A DNA stretch of 64,000 nt from Neisseria perflava (GCF_002863305.2 NZ_CP136962.1:496001-560000); one strand, 5' to 3'; counted from the first letter of the stretch, positions 45,901 through 55,287 are shown. The notes: generated by a model from the letters alone, not told the origin. Program-made: numbers and translations.

Positions 45901-48048
45901 ATGCCTCATCATTCAGTAGATCAATTGAAAGAATGGATCAGTCCGAGCATTCCTTTGGGCTTGATGTTTGGTAAGAAACAACAAGCCTTGGAAATTCTTG
46001 AACAAATCAAACAGCAACTTAAGAGCATAGACATCATGCAAGAACAATTGAATCAGGCAGAGCAAGAGCTGCCTGAATTGAAAAAACAGCTTGAGCAGGC
46101 GCAAAAAAAATTAGAGCAATTACAAAGAAACTTGTCGGAAAGCGAATTGCGTCAGACTTTGATTGCAGACCTTCTATCGGCCAATAATCTGAATCCCGGT
46201 GTTCGAGAGTATTTTTGTCTTTTGAAAGGAGATTTTTTAGAGTTTGCCAATCAGGAAGACTCCTTGAAAGATGAAGCGGCGGCATTTTTAGAATTGCAGG
46301 CAATTGGTGATGAATTAAAAGTCATTGGTGCCTACCCGGAATTTTATAAAAAACGCTCGATTGCGATTGCCGGAGGTTTTAGCGCAGGTAAATCCGAATT
46401 TATCAGCAGTTTGTTTGAGGATCCCAATATCCGCCTGCCTATCGGCATCGAACCGACTACTGCCATTCCGACTTATGCTTTAAACGGTCAGGAAAATGGC
46501 GTGATCGGTTGCAGTCAGAACGGTGGTGTGATTGATTTGCTGAAGATTGATCCTGATTTTCAACAAAAATTGTCTCATAATTTTATCCGGTCATTTGGTT
46601 TCAACCTTAAAACCATCATGCCTTTTGTGTTTATGACTACGCCGATGAAGTTTGAGCATTTGTGCTTTATCGATACGCCGGGATACAACCCGTCTGATGT
46701 GGCAGACGGACATACGGCGGAAGATGTAAAAACGGCGCAAGAGTTTGTCCAAAATTCCGAGGCTTTGTTGTGGCTGATTGGTTTGGATTCCAATGGTACG
46801 ATTTCAAAAAGTGATTTGGACTTTTTAGATCATGCAGGACAAAACAGCCAAAAACCGCTCTATATCGTTCTAAATAAAGCAGATTTGCGCCCATATGACC
46901 AGCTTGAAGAAATTATGGCAGAAATTGCCGATACGTTGGATGATTACGATATCGAAATTGCCGGTATTTCTGCATACAGCTCTATTACGAAAGAAGAGTA
47001 TTCGTATCACAAACAGTCATTGCATGCTTTTCTTGCCAGCCTGGATCAGCCGTCTGAAAAGCAAACCTTGCTTATGCAAAGATTGTTTGCCGTAGATGAA
47101 AAATATCAACGTGCTATTTTGCGTACCATCAAAGAAAACAAGCAAATCAATGCGACTTTAAGCGGCTTCAAGTTGGATTTGTTAGAAAACGGCTTTGATG
47201 ACCTGAGTTCGGATTTGTATGAAAAGCTCGGTAAAATGAATTCTATCTTTACCATCAAGCAAAAAGAAGAACATCTGAAACAATTGGAAACAGTCACAAT
47301 GAGGATTGTGGCGGCAATTGAGCAGGTATTTGGTCAGCCAAGCAAGGTTAAACGTAAAAATTGGAGGCAGGATGAAATCGAGCTGGATGAGAAATTCGTT
47401 CGGTTAACCCAAAAAGAGCAAATGCCCGATGAATTGATGGATGAGCAGCCTTCAAATGACCAGCCTTCAAATGAGAAGAAAACATATTCAACAGAATTAA
47501 GTGCTAGATTTTGGGGCTATTGGGGAAATAGGCTAATAGGTGATTCTAAAATCGAATTAACTGTAGGTGCACTTTTAAGCGAGAATAAAGAAGTATTTAC
47601 ATCTACAAAATGGGAGGATGTTTATAATAATTTATTTCCTTTTGTTTATAATGATTACTTTCGTCGTGCTTATAAAAAGTACAGCGGTGATGATGATTTG
47701 AATGCACTTTGTGAAGCTGGAATAATCCGTTGTATTGATGATGGAAGCAAGAAAAATAAATTGAGTTTTGGAAATATATTATTAGGAGGAAGTAATCCAA
47801 TTAAAAGATACCGATTTGTTTTACCGGATAAAGAAATTTTTAATCAGTTTTTGCAACGGCACAATAATATTAATCTGTCGGATGAACAACTTGAGGCAAT
47901 AAAAGCTTTGATAGAATCACAGCACTATTTTGATTTTGAGGATTGGACAAAGCATTATAAGGGGGAACATGCTGCTTTAGCATTAGGTAGATTGGTTAAG
48001 GCGGGAGCTGTTAGAAAGGAAAAGAATGATTATTATTCATTTGTTTAA
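45901..48048 (+). CDS. Dynamin-like GTPase 3 with AT-rich C-terminal domain
   Basis: The 715-residue protein has an N-terminal coiled coil (residues ~25-85), G1 GGFSAGKSE (K164; Ser then Glu where Ser/Thr is usual), G3 DTPGYN and G4 NKAD. A helical region follows, then an acidic linker (DEQPSNDQPSNEKK, near residue 520). From about 47480 the DNA becomes markedly AT-rich, and the last ~185 residues (ARFWGYWGNRLIG onwards) look like a separate domain, possibly swapped. A degenerate DUS pair (45859-45886) precedes the gene and a perfect one (48060-48087) follows it. Confidence 0.8.
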   Translation: MPHHSVDQLKEWISPSIPLGLMFGKKQQALEILEQIKQQLKSIDIMQEQLNQAEQELPELKKQLEQAQKKLEQLQRNLSESELRQTLIADLLSANNLNPGVREYFCLLKGDFLEFANQEDSLKDEAAAFLELQAIGDELKVIGAYPEFYKKRSIAIAGGFSAGKSEFISSLFEDPNIRLPIGIEPTTAIPTYALNGQENGVIGCSQNGGVIDLLKIDPDFQQKLSHNFIRSFGFNLKTIMPFVFMTTPMKFEHLCFIDTPGYNPSDVADGHTAEDVKTAQEFVQNSEALLWLIGLDSNGTISKSDLDFLDHAGQNSQKPLYIVLNKADLRPYDQLEEIMAEIADTLDDYDIEIAGISAYSSITKEEYSYHKQSLHAFLASLDQPSEKQTLLMQRLFAVDEKYQRAILRTIKENKQINATLSGFKLDLLENGFDDLSSDLYEKLGKMNSIFTIKQKEEHLKQLETVTMRIVAAIEQVFGQPSKVKRKNWRQDEIELDEKFVRLTQKEQMPDELMDEQPSNDQPSNEKKTYSTELSARFWGYWGNRLIGDSKIELTVGALLSENKEVFTSTKWEDVYNNLFPFVYNDYFRRAYKKYSGDDDLNALCEAGIIRCIDDGSKKNKLSFGNILLGGSNPIKRYRFVLPDKEIFNQFLQRHNNINLSDEQLEAIKALIESQHYFDFEDWTKHYKGEHAALALGRLVKAGAVRKEKNDYYSFV

Positions 48049-48208
48049 TTGATGGGCTGGGCCGTCTGAACATTCAGACGGCCTCAGTAAGTGCAATATA
48101 TTATTTTTAAGAAAATATTATGAAGGGTGTATTATGATTTGCTTCATTCCATGTAGGATATTCCGTGCATATGAAGTGAATTGATCGATACGCTAAAAGG
48201 GAATGGCA

Positions 48209-48871
48209 ATGAAATTATCTGGAATCAAGACATATTATCAAGAACATAAAAATACTTATTCGGAACACTTCCGCTTGCGTATCCACCGTTCTTTGAGCTG
48301 GCTGGAAAAGGCGGAGGAAAGATGGTCGGTACAGGATTGGGATTTTGCCTTCCAGTCTATGTGGATTGCGTTTAATGCGGCTTATGCTTATGAGCTGGAC
48401 GGACGAACCATGCCTGCGGATAGAAATAAATTTCAGACTTTTTTGAATAAGGTCTGTGCGCTGGATACGGATAAGCAGATTTATGCTTTGGTGTGGAAGG
48501 AATTTTCGGGTGCGATTCGATCTTTATTGGGCAATCGCTATGTGTTTCAGGAATTTTGGGATTTCCATAACGGCTATATTTCCGAAGCCGCTTATTTGGA
48601 ATGCTTTGAAAAAGAGCGGCGTAAAGTAAATGCGGCTTTGGCCGCGCAGGATACGGCAACGGTCTTGTTTGTGTTGTTTGACAGGCTTTACACTTTGCGT
48701 AATCAGATGGTGCATGGCGGTGCGACTTATAATAGTAGCGCCAATCGCGAACAATTAAAGGATGCCTGTAAGATTTTGGGCAGCATCCTGCCGGTAATGC
48801 TGTCGATTATTCAGAAAAATGCCGATAAGGATTGGGGCAAGCCGTTTTATCCGTTTGTAAAGGAGGATTGA
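48209..48871 (+). CDS. HEPN-domain protein with R-x4-H motif
   Basis: The 220-residue, all-helical protein ends its core with LRNQMVHGG, giving R164-x4-H169, the catalytic signature of HEPN ribonucleases used in toxin-antitoxin and abortive-infection systems. FRLRIHRSLSWLEKAE and FQSMWIAFNAAYAYEL fit HEPN helices. The ATG at 48209 is favoured because AAGGGA lies 6 bp upstream. The zinc ribbon gene begins 1 bp after the stop with its ribosome-binding site inside this gene. Context suggests an RNase effector of the GTPase island; its activity is untested. Confidence 0.78.
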   Translation: MKLSGIKTYYQEHKNTYSEHFRLRIHRSLSWLEKAEERWSVQDWDFAFQSMWIAFNAAYAYELDGRTMPADRNKFQTFLNKVCALDTDKQIYALVWKEFSGAIRSLLGNRYVFQEFWDFHNGYISEAAYLECFEKERRKVNAALAAQDTATVLFVLFDRLYTLRNQMVHGGATYNSSANREQLKDACKILGSILPVMLSIIQKNADKDWGKPFYPFVKED

Positions 48872-48872
48872 T

Positions 48873-49064
48873 ATGGCAGTTAAACCCCGTCAAGATGTTT
48901 ATTGGACTTGTGTATCTTGCGGTTGGCAGCGTGAGGCATCTAAGGGATCGGATATATTGTTGCCCAAGCCTGGACAATGTGGCAAATGCGGAAGTCAAAA
49001 TTTGGAACTAAAACAAGGTAATATGTTGTCAGGTTTGTTTAAGATGTTTTCGGGAAAACGATAA
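48873..49064 (+). CDS. Small zinc-ribbon protein
   Basis: The 63-residue protein has two knuckles, CVSCGW and CGKCGS, spaced as a rubredoxin-like zinc ribbon, followed by a short amphipathic tail (MLSGLFKMFSGKR). GGAGG inside the HEPN gene precedes its ATG, so the two are tightly coupled. It could be an antitoxin-like partner or nucleic-acid-binding adaptor of the HEPN protein. Confidence 0.7.
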   Translation: MAVKPRQDVYWTCVSCGWQREASKGSDILLPKPGQCGKCGSQNLELKQGNMLSGLFKMFSGKR

Positions 49065-49071
49065 AGATTAA

Positions 49072-49106
49072 AAGGCCGTCTGAAATTCAGCTTTCAGACG
49101 GCCTTT
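49072..49106. terminator. Bidirectional inverted-DUS terminator
   Basis: A DUS pair flanked by A- and T-rich tracts lies between the convergent zinc-ribbon and cysJ genes. Confidence 0.8.
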
Positions 49107-49122
49107 ATTTTTGTTTATCCAA

Positions 49123-50913
49123 TCAATAAACGTCGCGTTGGTAGCGTTTGTCTTCACGCAGGTCGTTGAGGTAGTCTTCGGCTTCGTCGCGGCTGAGTTT
49201 GCCTTGGGTTTCAATGACTTCGATCAGGGCGTTTTCGACATCGCGCGCCATACGTGCGGCGTCGCCGCAGACGTAGATGTGTGCGCCTTGTTGCAGCCAG
49301 TTCCAAACTTCGGCGGCGCATTCGGCGATTTTGTGTTGGACGTAGACTTTGTGTTCGCCTTGTCGGCTCCATGCGAGGTCGGCGCGGGTAAGGAGGCCGT
49401 CTTTGCGCCAATCGCTCCATTCGAGTTGGTAGAGGAAGTCGTCGGCCAGGCGTTGGTTGCCGAAGAAGAGCCAGTTTTTGCCGCTGTCGCCATTGGCGGC
49501 GCGTTGTTGCATGAAGGAGCGGAAGGGGGCGACGCCTGTGCCTGCGCCGATCATGATGATGGGGGTGTCGCCGTTTTGTGGCAGGCGGAAGTTGGGGTTG
49601 GGTTCGACAAAGACGCGGACTTCGCTGCCTTCTTCGAGGCGTTCGCCCAAGTAGCCGGATGCTGCGCCGGTGTAGGTGTGGTCGTGGTGGTCGAAACGGA
49701 CGACGCCGATGGTGAGGTGGACTTCTTCGCCGACTTCGTCTTGTGCAGAGGCGATGGAGTAGAGGCGCGGGGTTTGTGGGCGGAAGAGGCTGTATAGGGT
49801 TTGTGCGTCCAGTGGGTGCGGATAGGCTGCGAATACGCCGACGGGCGGTGTGGCGGCGAGGTAGGCATCCAGTTGGGCTTTATCTGCGGCTATGGTTTTG
49901 AGTTCTTCGTTGTTTGTTAATTCGGCGTATTGTTGGACGAATGCCGGTGTGTTTTGGGTGATATCTGCGGATTCGGTCAGGGCGGTGCGGATATCGGTTT
50001 CGCGGCCGTCTGAAAGTTGGACGGTTTCGCTGCCGGTCAGTTGGTTGAGGTTGAGGATTTCTTGAACGAGGTCGGCGGCATTCAGCGGCCATACGCCGAG
50101 TGCGTCGCCTGCCTGATAATGCAAACCTGAGCCGCTGAGGTCGATTTCGATGTGTTCGACGTCTTTTTCTGCGGTGCGTGAGGTGATTTTTTGGCGCACG
50201 GAGAGGGTGGCTGTGTAGGGGTTTTCTTTGGTGTATGCGGTGCCGCTGCTTGGAGTGGCCGGGCTGTGTGCTGCGGTGGTTGTGCTTGGGCTTGCTGCTT
50301 GGGCGGTCAATTCGGCTACTTTGGGTACGACGGCGGCTACCCATGCGTCGGCATTTGCTTGGAACTCTAAGTCGCAAATGCCCAAGTCGTTCAGACGGCC
50401 TGCGCCCAGTTCGGCAAATTTGGCATCAAAGTCTTTGCCTGCTTGGCAGAAGTTGGGATAGGAGGAGTCGCCAAGGCCTAAGACGGCAAAGGTGAGTTTG
50501 CTGAGGTCGGGTTTCTTTTTGCCGTAGATGAATTTGTACAGGGGCAGGGCTTCTTCGGGCGGTTCGCCTTCGCCTTGGGTGGAGGTAACCAAAAGGACGA
50601 TGTCTTCGTCGGGCAGGGTTTTGCTTTTGAAATCGCCTGCGCTGCTGAGGCGGGCTTCTACGCAGGCGGCTTGAAGTTTGGCGTGTAAGGATTCGGCAAC
50701 GCTGCGTGCGTTGCCGGTTTGGGAGGCGGAAAGGACTAACACGCGACGGCTGACTGTCGGGGCGGCTGCTTGCAGGGCAGATGGTTCGGCTGTTGCGCCG
50801 GATACGCCTTGGCTTTGCGCCCAGCAATAGCCGGAGAGCCAGGCAAGTTGGGTGGGGGATAGGGCGGAGAGTTGGGCGGAGAGTTCGGCAGGCAGTGGAT
50901 TGGCTTGGCTCAT
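49123..50913 (-). CDS. cysJ: Sulfite reductase flavoprotein alpha subunit
   Basis: The 596-residue NADPH-dependent diflavin reductase has an N-terminal flavodoxin domain (STQGEGEPPEE, VLGLGDSSYPNFC), then an FAD-binding domain (RLYSIASAQDE, HTYTGAASGYL) and an NADPH-binding C-terminus (IMIGAGTGVAPFRSFMQ, ending RYQRDVY). It passes electrons to CysI. Compared with most genomes it is not adjacent to cysI, which is 10 kb away on the opposite strand, with the GTPase-HEPN island between. The gene is intact. Confidence 0.93.
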   Translation of the reverse strand: MSQANPLPAELSAQLSALSPTQLAWLSGYCWAQSQGVSGATAEPSALQAAAPTVSRRVLVLSASQTGNARSVAESLHAKLQAACVEARLSSAGDFKSKTLPDEDIVLLVTSTQGEGEPPEEALPLYKFIYGKKKPDLSKLTFAVLGLGDSSYPNFCQAGKDFDAKFAELGAGRLNDLGICDLEFQANADAWVAAVVPKVAELTAQAASPSTTTAAHSPATPSSGTAYTKENPYTATLSVRQKITSRTAEKDVEHIEIDLSGSGLHYQAGDALGVWPLNAADLVQEILNLNQLTGSETVQLSDGRETDIRTALTESADITQNTPAFVQQYAELTNNEELKTIAADKAQLDAYLAATPPVGVFAAYPHPLDAQTLYSLFRPQTPRLYSIASAQDEVGEEVHLTIGVVRFDHHDHTYTGAASGYLGERLEEGSEVRVFVEPNPNFRLPQNGDTPIIMIGAGTGVAPFRSFMQQRAANGDSGKNWLFFGNQRLADDFLYQLEWSDWRKDGLLTRADLAWSRQGEHKVYVQHKIAECAAEVWNWLQQGAHIYVCGDAARMARDVENALIEVIETQGKLSRDEAEDYLNDLREDKRYQRDVY

Positions 50914-51084
50914 TTTGTTTCCTTTGTTGGGACGGCTATAGCCGATTGTTTGAATAATGAACAGTCGCTACTTTAAACAGGCCGTCTGAAAAAAGGAAAG
51001 AATGCTTGGTTTTAATTTAAGATGATTTCGTTATATTCGGAATATAAGAAGGCCGTCTTGGTTTCAGACGGCCTTTGCGGTTTT

Positions 51085-51405
51085 TTAATGGCTGGAAAGT
51101 TTCATGACGATTACGCCTGAAATAATTAAGAATGCGCCGAGCCAGCGGCCGAAGTTGGCGGCATCGTTGAAAAAGGCTACGCCCACTAAAAATGCGCCTG
51201 CTGCGCCTATGCCTGTCCAAACGGCATAGGCCGTCCCCATCGGTATGTGTTTTTGGGCGAGGAATAGAAAAAATCCGCTGCCGACAATGCAGGCAAGCGC
51301 GGCAGCAAAGCCATGCCAGCGGTAGCCTTCCTGTTGTGCCAGCTTCAAGCCCAATGGCCAGCCGATTTCCAGCATACCGGCTAAGATTAAATAAAACCAA
51401 CTCAT
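51085..51405 (-). CDS. Small multidrug resistance (SMR) family transporter
   Basis: The 106-residue protein with four transmembrane helices has the conserved membrane Glu in LILAGMLEIGW and GTAYAVWTGIGAAG in helix 3, hallmarks of the EmrE/SugE family. It exports quaternary ammonium or guanidinium-type cations by proton exchange. Which subtype cannot be decided. An imperfect DUS hairpin (51050-51076) terminates it. Confidence 0.88.
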   Translation of the reverse strand: MSWFYLILAGMLEIGWPLGLKLAQQEGYRWHGFAAALACIVGSGFFLFLAQKHIPMGTAYAVWTGIGAAGAFLVGVAFFNDAANFGRWLGAFLIISGVIVMKLSSH

Positions 51406-51432
51406 AATATGTCCTGATAGTGTGTTAAGGTT

Positions 51433-52302
51433 TCAGACGGCCTTGGAAAGATTGTTTTCTTCCGAGAGTTCAACGCGTTGTCCGATATCTTTTAGATTGG
51501 AGTATTGTTCGACCAAGCGCGGTACATCGTCCAAGCTCATTGCAAACATCCATAAGTAAGTGCTGACGGAATAGATATGGCCGGCGCTGCCATAGCCTTT
51601 AAGCGTCATGTGTATAAAGGCGAAACCGAACAATACGCTCATCGCCATGCCGATACTGAGATAGCCTAAGGCTTCGCGGTTGGAAATCAGCACGCGTAGT
51701 TTGGCAACCCAGCCATAGTGGCGGTAGAGCTGATGCTCGTTGCCGTCGCGGATAAGGTGGTTGTCGCGTTCAAGCCGGTTGTTTAAACGGAAATATAGGT
51801 TTTCGCTGATGGCGGCAAAATGCGGCAGCAACCATAAAAACAGGGCAAGTATCGCGACAGCCAATACGCCCACCCAAAATTCCAATATCAGCAACATCAT
51901 ACATGCACCGAAGATGGAGACCAGCGAAGTAGCAGCGATGGGCAGGTGTTCTTCAAAAAAACTGACAAACTCACGCGATAGGGTGACGCGTGCGGTAATG
52001 GCGGAATGCGGTACTTCTTGTTTGCGCTGTTCCAAGACGACCGGAACGGCTATTTCAGTATAGATTTTGGTAAATGTGCGCGTATCAGCTATCCTTCGGG
52101 CGGCGCCGATTATCCACATTAATAAAACCACCACACCATACAACATTGCCTGCCAGACGTTGCCTTCCATAACGGCATTAATCGCCCAGCCTCCAAACAC
52201 GGGATATACCAGCAAGAGCAGATTATCCAAGCCGACGAGAGAGAATGTTGTGATGAGTTTGCGGCGGTGTGTTTGACCGATGTGTTTCAACATTTTCCAC
52301 AT
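51433..52302 (-). CDS. ABC-transporter-type six-TM domain protein without ATPase
   Basis: The 289-residue protein has about six hydrophobic segments arranged like an ABC exporter membrane domain (LLLLVYPVFGGWAINAVM, VSIFGACMMLLILEFWVGVLAV in two parts, YLSIGMAMSVLFGFAF). It stops at residue 289 with no nucleotide-binding domain. It sits between a MarR regulator upstream (11 bp) and an SMR transporter, suggesting a small efflux or stress operon. Its true mode of action is unknown. Confidence 0.72.
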   Translation of the reverse strand: MWKMLKHIGQTHRRKLITTFSLVGLDNLLLLVYPVFGGWAINAVMEGNVWQAMLYGVVVLLMWIIGAARRIADTRTFTKIYTEIAVPVVLEQRKQEVPHSAITARVTLSREFVSFFEEHLPIAATSLVSIFGACMMLLILEFWVGVLAVAILALFLWLLPHFAAISENLYFRLNNRLERDNHLIRDGNEHQLYRHYGWVAKLRVLISNREALGYLSIGMAMSVLFGFAFIHMTLKGYGSAGHIYSVSTYLWMFAMSLDDVPRLVEQYSNLKDIGQRVELSEENNLSKAV

Positions 52303-52313
52303 GGTTGCCCTCC

Positions 52314-52739
52314 TTATTTAGTATTGAGGGTTTGCGCCATTAATTCGGCCAACGCGTCCAAATCGGCAAACAGTCGGGCTGCACGTTTTTCACCGAAGGC
52401 GGTAAAAATTCGTTTGCTGAATTCCTGCATGTTTTGCACCAATGGTGCAGCGGATTCCTTGCCTTGCTCGGTCAGCGACAATAAACGTTCGCGTTTGTCT
52501 TGTTCGCTTTCGTGAAATGTCAGCAAGCCTTGTTCCGCCAGTGTTTTGCATGTGCCGGAAACGGTTTGCTTGGGCAGGCTCCATTCTTCGCCTATGTATT
52601 TTTGAGTGCGGCTGCCTTCGGTGGCTAAGGTGTAGAGAACGGCGAAGGTATTGTAGTTGGTGTTTTGCTGTTTAATCCATTGGTCAAATGCGCTGTCTAT
52701 GTGGCTGATGCGCATACCGAATTGGTCGAGCTGATTCAT
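52314..52739 (-). CDS. MarR-family transcriptional regulator
   Basis: The 141-residue winged-helix protein has a recognition region around EEWSLPKQTVSGTCKTLAEQGLL and a wing DKRERLLSLTEQGK, as in MarR regulators. It heads an operon with the six-TM protein and probably autoregulates it in response to small aromatic compounds, based on family knowledge. It is divergent from yddG; the 179-bp space between holds an inverted DUS pair (52806-52839). Confidence 0.88.
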   Translation of the reverse strand: MNQLDQFGMRISHIDSAFDQWIKQQNTNYNTFAVLYTLATEGSRTQKYIGEEWSLPKQTVSGTCKTLAEQGLLTFHESEQDKRERLLSLTEQGKESAAPLVQNMQEFSKRIFTAFGEKRAARLFADLDALAELMAQTLNTK

Positions 52740-52918
52740 AAATTGGTCTCAATATTGACTAATTGGATGCGGATTATAGTCATGTTTAGGACTAATTTCA
52801 AATAGAAGGCCGTCTGAAACAATCATTTTCAGACGGCCTTGAAACCGTTAAAATAATTAATGTAGAAACGATATTTTCAAACTACGATAAACCTAATAAC
52901 ATCTTCAACACATACGCC

Positions 52919-53833
52919 ATGATTCATTTCTTATCTCAAAACATCTCCTCCAAACAAGCTACTGCCATCGGGCTGCTTGCCGTTGCTTTGTGGAGCTTTG
53001 TCATTTCTCTGATACGCTCTTTGAGCCTGCATATGGGGGCAGTGGGCGGCGCGGCAATGATGTACACCCTGTCTACCGTATTGATTTGGCTGATTTTCGG
53101 CCGGCCGCATTTGCGCAATTACAACCGCAGCTATTTGTTTTGGGCAAGCGTGTTTTTTGTCGGCTGCGAACTGTGTTTGTCGCTATCGGTCGGTTTTGCG
53201 CAAAACGCGAGACAGGCGGTGGAAATCGGCATGGTCAATTATTTGTGGCCGACGTTTACCATCGTCGGAGCGGTATATTTCAACAAACAGCCGTCAAAAT
53301 GGTGGATAGTCATCGGCTTTGTGCTGTCGTTTTTAGGGATTGCCACTGTATTGGGCGGCGATGTCGGCTTGTCGATTTCCGGCATCTACCACAATGTCCG
53401 CACCAATCCCGGCGGCTACATCATGGCATTTGCGGACGCAGTGTTTTGGGCGGCATATTGTACGCTGACGGCGCGTGTGAAAGCGGAAGGCAGCAGCGTC
53501 GGCTTCTTCTTTGCGCTGGTGTCGATACTGTTGTGGATAGAGTATTTTCTCAGCGGCGCGGATACGTTGAGTTTTGATTCCGTATCGTTCGGCTATGCCG
53601 TTGCCGCCGCGTCTTGTATGGGCTTGGGCTATGCAGTGTGGAATATCGGTATTTCACGCGGCAACCTGACCGTATTGGCAGGCGCATCTTATTTCATTCC
53701 CGTATTGTCAGCGGTAGTGTCATCATTTTTGATTAGCGCGCCTTTGTCCATGACGTTTTGGCAGGGTGCGGGAATGGTGTGTTTAGGATCGATTGTGTGT
53801 TGGTTGGCAACCCGGAGAAAACAGATGGTGTGA
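52919..53833 (+). CDS. yddG: Aromatic amino acid exporter, DMT family
   Basis: The 304-residue EamA-type protein has ten predicted transmembrane helices. LLAVALWSFVISLIRSLS at the start, MVNYLWPTFTIVGA and the second repeat containing GLGYAVWNIGISRGN match YddG, which exports aromatic amino acids. It is monocistronic, and the cysN leader begins 21 bp after its stop. Confidence 0.83.
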   Translation: MIHFLSQNISSKQATAIGLLAVALWSFVISLIRSLSLHMGAVGGAAMMYTLSTVLIWLIFGRPHLRNYNRSYLFWASVFFVGCELCLSLSVGFAQNARQAVEIGMVNYLWPTFTIVGAVYFNKQPSKWWIVIGFVLSFLGIATVLGGDVGLSISGIYHNVRTNPGGYIMAFADAVFWAAYCTLTARVKAEGSSVGFFFALVSILLWIEYFLSGADTLSFDSVSFGYAVAAASCMGLGYAVWNIGISRGNLTVLAGASYFIPVLSAVVSSFLISAPLSMTFWQGAGMVCLGSIVCWLATRRKQMV

Positions 53834-53853
53834 GGCAACATCCCATAGCTTTG

Positions 53854-53923
53854 CGATATAACGAAAACAGCTTTTTTAACAACCAAACATTCTTTCCCAT
53901 TTTCAGACGGCCTGTTTAAAGTA
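53854..53923 (+). promoter_or_regulatory. 70-bp leader shared by cysI and cysN (cysN copy)
   Basis: Gap-free counterpart of 36850-36919: CGATATAAC, CATTCTTTC, TTTTCAGACGGCCT and TTTAAAGTA occur in the same order and spacing. It ends 39 bp before the cysN ATG. Confidence 0.7.
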
Positions 53924-53962
53924 GCAGTCAGTTTGAGAAATCACGAGAAATGGGAAAGAATC

Positions 53963-55273
53963 ATGACTGCAGCTTCCGCTCCGCTTTTACGCTTCATTAC
54001 CGCCGGCAGTGTCGATGACGGCAAATCCACCCTCATCGGCCGCCTGCTCTACGACAGCAAAACCTTACTGACCGACCAGCTTGACAAGCTCAACCGCGCT
54101 GCTGAAAACGGCGAAACGCCCGACTTCGCCAGCCTGACAGACGGCCTTGCCGCCGAGCGCGAACAAGGCATTACCATTGACGTGGCCTACCGTTATTTCG
54201 CCACGCCCAAACGCAAATTCATCATTGCCGATACGCCGGGACATGAGCAATACACGCGTAATATGGTTACCGGCGCATCGACTGCCGATGCCGCCATTAT
54301 TTTGGTTGATGCCACACGTGTCGATTTTTCAGGTAATGAGCCTGTCCTCCTGCCGCAGACCAAACGCCACAGCGCGATTTTGAAGCTCTTGGGCTGCCCC
54401 AATATCATCGTCGCCGTCAACAAACTCGACCTGCTCGACTTTGACGAAGCCAAATATCAAGCCATTACCGAAGCCTACCGCAAACTGGCGGAACAAATCG
54501 GCCTCCAAGCACAAATCCACTTCCTGCCCATCAGCGCCTTGAAAGGCGACAATATCGTCAATGCAAGCAGTCAAACCCCGTGGTATCAAGGTTTGCCGCT
54601 TTTGCCTTTGCTTGAAAGCCTGCCTGTCAACCGTCAAAATGCCGCTGACCAAGCCGCGTACTTTCCCGTACAACGCGTGGCGCGCCAAGACGGCAGCAGC
54701 AGTGACGACTTCCGCGGCTATCAAGGCAGATTGGAAGCAGGCTGTCTGAAAGTGGGCGATGAAGTTAAAGTTTTGCCCAGCGGCCATGTTGCCAAAGTTG
54801 CCGAAATCTATAATGCAAACGGTAAAACCGAATCTGCCGAGGCAGGGGAAGTGTTGACTGTCGTTTTGGATACCGACATCGATATTTCACGCGGCAACAG
54901 CATTGTTTTAGCCGACAGCGCCATTGTTCCCGAACAACAATTTCAAGCCGCGCTTTGCTGGTTTGACGATATTCCGCTCAATCTGCGCCGCAAATATTTG
55001 CTGAAACACACTACCCAAACCACGCCCGTAAAAATCAGCGAAATTGCCTACGTTTGGGACGTGAACACCCTCAGCCGCGTCGAATCCGCCGAAACGCTCA
55101 AGCTCAACGACATCGGCAGCGTCAGTTTCAAAACTCAACAGCCTCTTGCCGCTGCCGCATACGAAGACAACCATGCTCAAGGCGCGTTTATTTTGATTGA
55201 CGAAGCCACCAACCATACTGTCGCGGCTGGCATGATACGCAAAGTCAGCGAAACAAACAGTTTTGAAATTTAA
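53963..55273 (+). CDS. cysN: Sulfate adenylyltransferase subunit 1 (GTPase)
   Basis: The 436-residue EF-Tu-like GTPase drives the ATP sulfurylase reaction of CysD. It has G1 AGSVDDGKST, G3 DTPGHEQY and G4 NKLD, then two beta-barrel domains. The ATG at 53963 follows GGAAAGAATC; an in-frame upstream ATG at 53933 has no ribosome-binding site. cysD and cysH, normally adjacent, are not in the window on either side of this gene, which is unusual because CysN needs CysD. Confidence 0.93.
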   Translation: MTAASAPLLRFITAGSVDDGKSTLIGRLLYDSKTLLTDQLDKLNRAAENGETPDFASLTDGLAAEREQGITIDVAYRYFATPKRKFIIADTPGHEQYTRNMVTGASTADAAIILVDATRVDFSGNEPVLLPQTKRHSAILKLLGCPNIIVAVNKLDLLDFDEAKYQAITEAYRKLAEQIGLQAQIHFLPISALKGDNIVNASSQTPWYQGLPLLPLLESLPVNRQNAADQAAYFPVQRVARQDGSSSDDFRGYQGRLEAGCLKVGDEVKVLPSGHVAKVAEIYNANGKTESAEAGEVLTVVLDTDIDISRGNSIVLADSAIVPEQQFQAALCWFDDIPLNLRRKYLLKHTTQTTPVKISEIAYVWDVNTLSRVESAETLKLNDIGSVSFKTQQPLAAAAYEDNHAQGAFILIDEATNHTVAAGMIRKVSETNSFEI

Positions 55274-55287
55274 AAGAAGGTTGCAAT

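Noticed and set aside
49111..49797. 228-codon plus-strand frame opposite cysJ
   Set aside because: Antisense to the well-conserved NADPH-binding domain of CysJ; a byproduct of codon bias.
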